Source of the DNA: CAIWXH01 sp964555675 | Lineage (GTDB): Bacteria; Chloroflexota; Chloroflexia; Chloroflexales; Chloroflexaceae | DNA length: 64,000 nt | Assembly (NCBI GenBank): GCA_964555675.1 | Contig: CAZKTU010000006.1 | Location: forward strand, 1-64,000 | Direction: 5' to 3' | In this document: positions 24,975-33,400 of the stretch, one piece after another | Layout: every line of letters starts with the position of its first letter | Numbering within the stretch: the first letter of the stretch is position 1 | Notes under the pieces: generated by a model | What the model saw: only the letters and a program-made list of their open reading frames with translations | What the model was told of the DNA's origin: nothing | Databases searched by the model: none | Program-made: the position numbers and the translations under genes

Positions 24975-27479
24975 CTAGTGCAATTTAAATATTGTCACCT
25001 CATCCTGCTCGAAGACCGGATCGCCCAGGGCGCCGAACTTGGCCAGGGCCTCGGGCCCGTAGAGGTTGCGCTCGAGCCCGCCCACATAGACATAGTCTAC
25101 GCCGTACTTGTTCAGCAGCTCGCGGGCCTGGCCCGCGTCGGCCCCGCGGAAGATCGCGTCGACGTCGGCGCAGCGCGGCGCCAGCTCGGCGCGGGCCGTC
25201 GGGTCGCCGCCGCGCCACTGCTCCTGGTGGCCCTTCCAGCCCAGCACCGTGGGCAGCCCTGTGGCCGCCGCGACCCCGGCGAAGCCCTCGCCGTTATAGC
25301 TCCCGCCGCACTGTGGCGCGACGCCCTGGCTCGCCACGTCGGCCGCGTTCAGCACGGCCACGGCCTCGAGCACCACGCTGCCGGGGGTGGCCCGCTCGCG
25401 CAGCCACTGGATCGAGGCCTCGCCGGCCGCCGTCAGCTCGCGCGGGGTGCGCCCGTCGAGCCCGACCGCCTCGCCGCGCCCCAGCTCGCCCAGGGCCAGC
25501 CAGGGGTAGACCAGGGCGCCCGCGAGCAGGGCCGCGCTCACCCCCGCCGCGCCCCAGGCCACCGGCCGCAGCCGCCCGGCCGCGTAGCGCAGGCACCACC
25601 AGAGGGCGAAGGGTGCGAGCGTGCCCCACAGGAGCCAGACCTGGTAGTAGAACTTGAAGATCGTGTTCATGCGATTGCTGAACACGTCCCTGATGAAGAT
25701 CAGCTCGGTGCCGAACAGGATGGCGCAGCCGAGGGCCACGACCAGCAGCGCGAAGCACTCGCCCGGCCTGTGGGCGAGCCGCAGCGCCCGCTCGAGCGCC
25801 AGCAGCCCCACCCCCACCAGCATCAGCAGCGGGAAGCCCGCAAACAGGCCCACCAGCAGCAGCAGCGGGGGCAGCCAGACCAGGCCGGTGAACGACGACG
25901 CGAGACCAGGCTCAGACGAGCGCGGCCGCGCCACGCTCCCCGCCGTCGGGTCTGGCTCAGGCGCCGGCCCCTGGCCCGCCAGATACACAAAGGCCAGGAT
26001 CGGCACGAAGAAGAGCCCGAAGATGATCAAGAAGGCGTGGAGCTCGCTGCGCCCGTCGAGATAGGGGGCGATGATGCTCGTGAGCCGTCCGATGATCGGC
26101 AGGTCGATCAGCGGCGCGGCCCCGCCCACCAGCGAGCGGAAGGTCAGGTGGAAGGGCAGAAAGAGCAGGTAGGCCGCCGCGACCACCACCAGCAGCGCCC
26201 GGCCCACCGTCAGCCACGGCCGAGCCTGGCCTTCCCGCAGGGTTGCCACGCTCAGGGCTGCGCCGTAGAGCAGCAGGTAAGTCGGCAGGTCCCAGCTGTT
26301 GATCGTGTACAGGCTGCCGATCACCAGCCCCGCCAGGATCAGCTCGGCTATCCCTTGCCGCCCCTGCCCCGCCGGCTCGCGGCGCGCCAGGGCCGCCAGG
26401 GCCGCCGCCGCGGCCAGGAGGCCGAAGGGCAGGGCCATCACATGCGGGTGCATGTCGCCGAGCCTGAAGCTGAACAGGGGGAACTCGGTGATATTGTAGC
26501 GCCGCTGGCTCGCGTCCCCGGCGTACTCGTCCCACAGCGAGCGCGATGGCCACCACCAGTTGAAGGCGGCGGCCTTGTCCTGCCGCTGCCAGCCGTCGAA
26601 CTCGCCGAAGTCCTGGGCCACGGCCGGGTAGGGCAGGCTGATCGTCTCGGCGCCGCCCGCCGCCTGGCCCGCCGCCGCGAGCAGCTGACGTCCGTCGAGG
26701 GCCACGACCCGCTCGTCGCCCAGGGCGACCTGCAGGGCCCCCGACTGGTTGCCGGCCACCAGCACGAAGATCACCCCCAGCAAGGGGAAGAGCACGTAGG
26801 CCGCCCGCCCCGCCCGCCCGTCGGCGGCCATACTCATCAGATTGGCGATCGTCCCGGCGATGCCCTGGGCGGTCAGGGCGAAGATCAGGGCCAGCGAGAG
26901 GTTGTAGGCGACGGCGGGGGCCAGGCCGGTCAGCTGGGCCACGGCGGCCATCAGCAGGTAGCCGAAGTAGTAGTAGTTGACGCTGAAGCCGGCCAGCCAG
27001 GGGTCGTTGGGCGGAAAGACCCCCGAGCGCTGGATGGCGTTGAAGAAGGCGAAGTCCATCGGGCGCTCGGTGCCCCAGGGCGTCGGGTCGTGGGCCCGCA
27101 TCCACACCACCGCCAGCATGGCCGCGAGGAACAGGCCCTCTGAGGCGAGGATGCTCGGCCGGCGGGCCGCGGCGAAGGCGCGTCCGCGGGCCATGGCCTG
27201 CCGCAGCCCCCCCGGGCCCGTCAGCCCGCCCTGAGCCCAGAGGCCCAGCCCCGCCACGGCCAGGGCCGAGGCGAGCAGCGACGGCGCGCCGAAGGGCGCC
27301 AGCCCGAACATGGCCAGCAGCCAGGCCAGGTAGCCGGTCAGCAGCAGCCCCAGGGTCTTCGCGTAGGCGTAGCCTCGGTCGGGCAGGGCGCGCAGCAGCA
27401 ACGCCGCCAGGGGCAGGCCGGCCAGGCCCAGCAGCTGGGCGGCGAGCCACCACTTGAGGATGTCGAGTGCCATGGACAT
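24975..27479 (-). CDS. DUF2298/YYY-domain multipass membrane protein
   Basis: 834 residues, a single Chlor_Arch_YYY (DUF2298) unit with many membrane helices. The named feature is the tyrosine run: FSVNYYYFGYLL (about 157-168) after DFAFFNAIQRSGVFPPNDPW. Further family blocks are FRLGDMHPHVMALP (about 335), NRMNTIFKFYYQVW (about 605) and a C-terminal extracytoplasmic domain ending with YGVDYVYVGGLERNLYG (about 800). The start codon overlaps the stop of the upstream giant gene (TAATG), showing translational coupling. The function of the family is unknown; the layout resembles membrane glycosyltransferases of the GT-C fold, so a lipid-linked sugar transferase or polysaccharide role is plausible. 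Confidence 0.85.
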   Translation of the reverse strand: MSMALDILKWWLAAQLLGLAGLPLAALLLRALPDRGYAYAKTLGLLLTGYLAWLLAMFGLAPFGAPSLLASALAVAGLGLWAQGGLTGPGGLRQAMARGRAFAAARRPSILASEGLFLAAMLAVVWMRAHDPTPWGTERPMDFAFFNAIQRSGVFPPNDPWLAGFSVNYYYFGYLLMAAVAQLTGLAPAVAYNLSLALIFALTAQGIAGTIANLMSMAADGRAGRAAYVLFPLLGVIFVLVAGNQSGALQVALGDERVVALDGRQLLAAAGQAAGGAETISLPYPAVAQDFGEFDGWQRQDKAAAFNWWWPSRSLWDEYAGDASQRRYNITEFPLFSFRLGDMHPHVMALPFGLLAAAAALAALARREPAGQGRQGIAELILAGLVIGSLYTINSWDLPTYLLLYGAALSVATLREGQARPWLTVGRALLVVVAAAYLLFLPFHLTFRSLVGGAAPLIDLPIIGRLTSIIAPYLDGRSELHAFLIIFGLFFVPILAFVYLAGQGPAPEPDPTAGSVARPRSSEPGLASSFTGLVWLPPLLLLVGLFAGFPLLMLVGVGLLALERALRLAHRPGECFALLVVALGCAILFGTELIFIRDVFSNRMNTIFKFYYQVWLLWGTLAPFALWWCLRYAAGRLRPVAWGAAGVSAALLAGALVYPWLALGELGRGEAVGLDGRTPRELTAAGEASIQWLRERATPGSVVLEAVAVLNAADVASQGVAPQCGGSYNGEGFAGVAAATGLPTVLGWKGHQEQWRGGDPTARAELAPRCADVDAIFRGADAGQARELLNKYGVDYVYVGGLERNLYGPEALAKFGALGDPVFEQDEVTIFKLH

Positions 27480-30400
27480 TATGGCCCTAATTCTATGAGC
27501 AGTTTGCGCGCATCGCCGGCCCAGGGGCCGGCGGGCGCAAGCTGGAGGTAGCTCTCGAGGGCGGCCGTGGCCCGCGCGGCGTCGCCGGTGCGGGCGAAGA
27601 GCCGCCCGAGCTGGTAGTAGGGGTCGGGCGCCCGCGAGTCGGCGGCGATGGCCTGGCTGAGGGCGATCTCGGCCTTGTCCAGCTGGCCCCAGTCGATCAG
27701 GCCGGCGCCCAGTTTGTTCCAGTTGGCCGCCGAGGGCTCGGCCTGGGCCGCGAGCATAAAGGCCTCCTCGGCCTCGTCATAGCGGCCCGCCTCGGCCAGA
27801 ATATCGCCCCACAGGTGCAGCACGCCGATGTCGCGCGGGTTGGCCCGCGCCGCCGGCTCGAGCACCGCCGCCGCCTCGGCCAGACGCCCTTGCGCGCGGT
27901 AGCGCTCGGCCAAGCCGAAGGCCGTGGGGCCGTCGGTCGGGTTGGCCCTGTTGGCCTCCTCGAACTCGCTGAGGCCGGCCGGCGGCTCGCCCAAGGGCAG
28001 CGGTCTGGGCTGCTGCTGCTCGGCCGCCGCGAAGTCGAAGGGGTCAGGGCGGGCATAGTCGGCCGGCACGCCCGTCACGGCGTAGATCTGGGCGCCCGGG
28101 GCCTCGAAGACCGGCTGCAGGTAGGTGCCGCGCATCTGCTCGAACTTCGCCAGCCCCGCCGCCGGGTAGACCGCTCGCTCGACCCCGCCCACATAGACAT
28201 AGTCGACCCCGTAGCGGGCCAGGAAGCGCAGGGCGGTCTCGATATCAGCGCTGCGGTAGAACGCGTCCACATCGGCGTCGCGCCGCGCGGCTGCGTCGGC
28301 GGCCCGCTGCTCGTTGACGTGTAGGGCGCTGACCACGGTCGGCAGGCCCGTGTTGGCGGCGATGCGGATGCCGTAGCCCCTGTAGAAGAACAGGTTCGAC
28401 TGCACGACCACGGGCGTGCCCTTGATCGTGTCGTTGAGCCACTTGATCGCGGCGGCATCGCCCCGCAGGTCGATCATCACCGTGCCCATGCCCGGCTCGC
28501 ACCCGCCGAAGGCCGCGCAGTCATACGCAAATTCGGTCTGCTCCATGAAGGCCAGGCCGTCGAGGGTCGGACCGGTGTTCACGGGGAAGCGGTTGCTGAT
28601 CCGCGAAGGCACCGCCGCCAGCAGGTAGAGCGCCGCCAGGATCGCCGGCAGGGCCATGGCCGCCAGGCCCGCCCACTGGGCCCGGGCGCCCCCCAGGCGG
28701 TGCAGGCCGCGCAGCAGGGTCGGCAGGCTGGCCGCCGCAGCCAGGGCCAGCAGCACCCAGACCTGCAGCCCGAACTTGAAGACGGTGTTCATGCGGTACC
28801 AGTCGCCGCCGGCCAGGTGATCCTTGATGTAGATCAGCTCGATGCCGAGCGAGACCGCCCAGCCGACCCAGGCCATGAGTAAGGCGAACCAGATCGGCGC
28901 GCCCAGGGCGCGGCGCGGCAACAGGGCCAGCCCCGCGATCAGCAGCGCGGCCAGCACCAGGCGCAGCCCGAGGGCCGGGGCGAGGGCGGCCACGCCAAGG
29001 GCGCCTACGGCCGCCAGGGCCAGCCACAGGTTCGGCCCCGCCAGCGGCGCGCTCCTGATCCCCAAGGCGGCGGCCGGCCGCCCACTTGTGGCGCCCTTGC
29101 GCCTGCTCGCGCGCCAGATGGCCCCGCCGAGCGCCGGCAGCAGCACCGCCGCGAACACCCCGTAGATCAGCAGGTAGTCCCGCAGTAGGGTGCCGTCGGC
29201 CCACTCGACCCTGCCGATGCCGCCGACCGGCGCCCAGTAGCGGTCGAAGAAGGGCGCAAAGAGGGCCAGCCCGCCCAGCCCTATGCCCAGCGCCAGCAGG
29301 GCGGCCTGCGTCAGCCCGCCCCACGGGATGCTCGCAAAGCCCTTTGCCGCGCCGCGAGGCCTGCGCCAGGCCGCGCCCAGCATGGTCAGGCCCATCAGCA
29401 GCCCGTAGGTCGGGAAGTCCCACGAGTTGGTCACAGCCAGTGTGCCCAGCGACAGGGCCAGCAGCAGGGGCGCGGCGCGCCGTAGGGGCCGCGCCGCCCG
29501 CGCCACCAGGCTGTAGCAGAGCGCCGCCACCAGGATGGTGATCGGCAGGGCGATCATGTGGGGGTGCAGGTCGGCGAAGAGGAAGGTGAAGGCCGGGAAC
29601 TCGTTGATCGTGTTCGGGATGACCCGGCTCGGCCCGATGTACCAGTCGCCCAGGCGCTCGCCGAGGCCTTGCAGCCCGCCGTCGCCCAGGGCCGTCGCCA
29701 CCGCGCCGAAGCCCCGCGACGAGCCCGCCGCGAAGAAGGCCGTCAGGTTGCCCGCCAGCCCGACCAGCCCCGCGGCCAGCAGCCCGTAGCGCCCTCGCCC
29801 GGTCATCTGCCGCACCAGGGCGAAGGCCCCCGCCAGGGTCAGGCCGAAGGCCGTCGCCACCGCCAGGTTGAAGCCCACCGCCGGCGCGATGCCCGTAGCC
29901 TTGATCGGCAGCGACATCAGGTACAGGCCATAGTAGTAGTAGTTGATGTAGCCGCCGCTGAAGAAGGGGTCGTAGGGCGGCATCACCGGGCTGCGCAGGA
30001 TGGCGTTGAGGAAGCCGAACTCCATCGGCTTCTCGCCGCCCCAGACGGGGTGCCACAGGTCGGGGTTGAGCGCCCGCACCAGGGCCAGGGCCGCAAACCC
30101 CGCCAGGAACACCGCCTCGCCCCAGAGCACGCTCCGCCCCTTGGCGCGCAGGCCGTCGGCCAGGGCCATCAGGCCCGCCATGATCGGTTGCGCTGCCCGC
30201 TCGTCGCGAGCACCCTCGGCGAGCGTCTGCTCCTCGGCGTCGCTCGTCGGTCCCTGCGCGGTGCTCCCAGGCTCCTGCTCGGCCGCCCGGCGCCCCAGCC
30301 GCCACAGGATCCCGGCGTTGATCGCCATCACGATGAGCAGCCCGCCCAGCAGGCCCCAGCCGTCGTAGCGCCAGAGCCCCAGGCTCGTCGGCAGCCACAC

Positions 30401-33400
30401 GGCGTAGCCCAGCAGCAACAGCCCGATCAGCCTCGCCCAGACGGCCCCGCCATCGCGCCACCCGCCGAACACGGCGTAGGCTGCGGGCAGCCCCAGCAGA
30501 CTCATTGCGTAGAAGAAGGCCAGCCAGAACAGCGTCGAGAGCAACGAGCTATCGCGGATCAGGCTGTTCCAGGCGTACTCGTCCACAGCCGGCAGCTCGT
30601 TCACCGGCCGGTCGAGCATCAGCGGCGGCGGCGTGTCGAGCTCGGGCGCGACCACGGGCAGGTCGCTCGTCAGCATGCGCGGCGTGTCTGGTTCGATCAC
30701 CCGGTAGATCGCCGTCTGACCCTGCTGGAAGACCCGCTCGAGCGTCCCCTCGCCCGCCATGGCCTCGAACTTTGCGATACCCAGCGGGTCGTAGGTGCTG
30801 CGCTCGACGCCGCCCACGTAGACATACGCCACGCCGTACTGGCGCAGCAGCTCGCGGGCCGTGCCCGCGTCGGGCGTATTGTAGATCGTGGCGATGCTCT
30901 GCTGGCGATTGGCGATCGTCGGCCCCGCGCCCACGACGTTGCGCTGCTGGATCTGGTGCCACTCCCAGCCGAGTAGCGTCGGCAGCCCCGTGTTGGTCGC
31001 CACGCGCCCCGCCCACTGGTACGAGGGTAGGTGGGCTTCGAGGATCACCGGCGTGCCGCTCACTTCGCGCTGCAGCCAGTCGATCGCCGCCGCGTCCTCG
31101 TCGAGCGAGAAGGGCTGGCCCTGGGCCGCGGCGCTCACCGCGCTCATGTAGGCCGCCCCGTCGAGCCCGCGCGGCGCGCTGGCGACCCAGCGGTCGCCCG
31201 CCCGGGCCGGGGTCGCCGTCAGCGGGTAGACCAGGGCCGCCGCCGCCAGCAGGGCCAGCCCGCCCCGCACCAGGTAGCGCGCGCGCCCTGTGAGCGACCA
31301 CAGCCCCGGCAGCAGGGCCGCCAAGCCCAGGGCGAAGAGGGTCCAGGCGTGCAGCCCGAACTTGAAGACCGTGTTCATGCGCCCGATGTCGCCCTTGACC
31401 GCCACCAGCTCGACCATGGCCGTCAGGCCCAGGGCCGCCGCCAGCCAGAGCCCCGGCAACAACGCCGCCAGGGGCGCCCGTCGCATGCGCCAGACGAGCC
31501 AGGCCGCGCCCGCCAGGCTCGGCAGCAGCAGCACGATCGCCGGCCAGCCCAGGGCCACGCCCGCCAGGTAGACCAGGCCGAAGGCCCCGGCCGCCGCGAT
31601 GGCCACGCTGGGCCCGACCAGGCGCCGCACCAGCAGCAGGCCGAGCGTGGCGGCGATCAGCAGCCAGTGGCCATAGAGCTGGGTCAGCTCCCACATACTT
31701 GTGCGCTGGGCCAACAGCAGCTTCGCCCCCAGGGTCGGGGCCAGGCCCTCGATCCACAGCTCGACCCCCGACGACTCGGTGGCGAAGTTCGCGGTGAAGG
31801 GCGCGAAGAGCAGGTTCCCCAGGGCCAGCATCAGCAGGGGCGGCCCGGCCACCAGGGCCAGCCGCCAGGGCCAGCGCAGCCCGCCGCGCCCCGCCCGCCA
31901 CCCGGCCCCCGCCATGGTCAGGGCCGCCAGGCCCACGAAGGTCGGGTAGTCCCAGGTGTTGGTCGCCCGGATCGCGCCCGCCAGCAGCCCCATCAGCAGG
32001 AGGCAGACCGCGGGCCGTACGAAGCGCTCGCCGAGCGACGCGCCCGCGCGCCAGCCGCCGCCCAGCAGCCAGCGGGCGAAAGCGAAGGCCAGCCCCAGCA
32101 GGGCCAGGCTCAGGGGCATGACGATCATATGGGCGTGCAGGTCGCCGAAGAGGAAAGTGAAGAAGGGGAACTCGTTGACCGTGCCGGCCACGATCCGCGT
32201 CGCGTCCCAGTAGGCCCACTCGCCGCGCCCCTGCGCCCACTGCTCCCAGGCGTAGCCGCTGAGGAACCAGAAGGCCTGGGCCAGGTTGCCCGCCAGCAGC
32301 AGCAGCGCCGGCGCCAGGCCCGCCGCGACCAGGGCGCGACGCTCGCGGGGCGCTGCGTCCCCGTCCCTGCGCGCCGCCATCAGGTTGTAGACGACACCCC
32401 AGGCCCCCAGGGCGGTGAGCCCGAAGAGGGTGGCCACCGCCAGGTTGTAGGCGATGCTCGGCACAATCGTCGTCAGGTGGGTCAGGGCACCGACCAGGAC
32501 GAAGCCGAAGTAGTAGTAGTTGATGTAGCCGCCCGCGTGCCAGGGGTCGTAGGGCGGGAAGGCCGCGCTGCGCAGCACCGCGTTGAGGAAAGCCAGCTCC
32601 ATGGGCTTTTCGCCGCCGCGGGCCGGGTGCCACAGGTCGGGGTTCAGCCAGCGCAGCAGCAGGCCGATCAGCAGGAAACCCAGGAACACCGCTTCGGCGC
32701 CCAGCAGCGCGCCCCGTCGCTCGCGCCCGAACGCGCGCAGCTCGGCCCGATTCAGCCAGGCGGCCGCGGCGCCCACGGCCAGCAGCGGCGCGGCGCAGAG
32801 CCACACAGTCGCCGGCGTGAAGGCCAGCGGGAAGGGCCCCCACCCGATCGCGCCGAGGTTGCCCTGCCCGGGCACGCCCACGTTCGTCCCGAGGCTGCCC
32901 GCCAGCCAGGCCCCGTAGGCCACGCCCAACAGCCCGAGGATCTTGCTCAGGCTGTAGCCGCGGTCGGGCAGCCAGGGCAGCAGCCTGTAGAGCAGGGCGA
33001 AGGTCGCCAGGCCCAGTAGCTGCAGCACGGCCAGCCAGACCACCGGCGCGGCGAGGTTGACCCAACTCGCCCGGTTGAACATGCTCGCCCAGGTGCCGGC
33101 GGCGCTGTAGAGCGGCCACTGGCTGTCGGTCAGGCGCAAGGCCGTCGGGTTGCGGTCGGCGATGCGCACGGGCGACTTATAGACCTCGCCCCAGAGCGTA
33201 TCGTCGGTGATCAGGGCCTCGGCTCGCTCGCGCGAGTAGGCCGCGGTCTTCTCGAAGATCAGCACCCGCGGGTGATCGTAGACGTGGAAGGCCTCTTCGG
33301 CGGACTGGTCGGGGATCTCGATGCCCAGGATGCTCGGGTACGAGGTCACCTCGGCGGCCAGCTTGAAGCCCAGTTCGCCGCTGAAGAGGTGGTGGTAGTA

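Noticed and set aside
24978..27143. Long plus-strand open frame opposite the YYY gene
   Set aside because: Low-complexity Gln/Gly/His/Arg text, antisense to a coherent multi-helix membrane protein. The same holds for the frames at 29558-30976 and 31031-33019.
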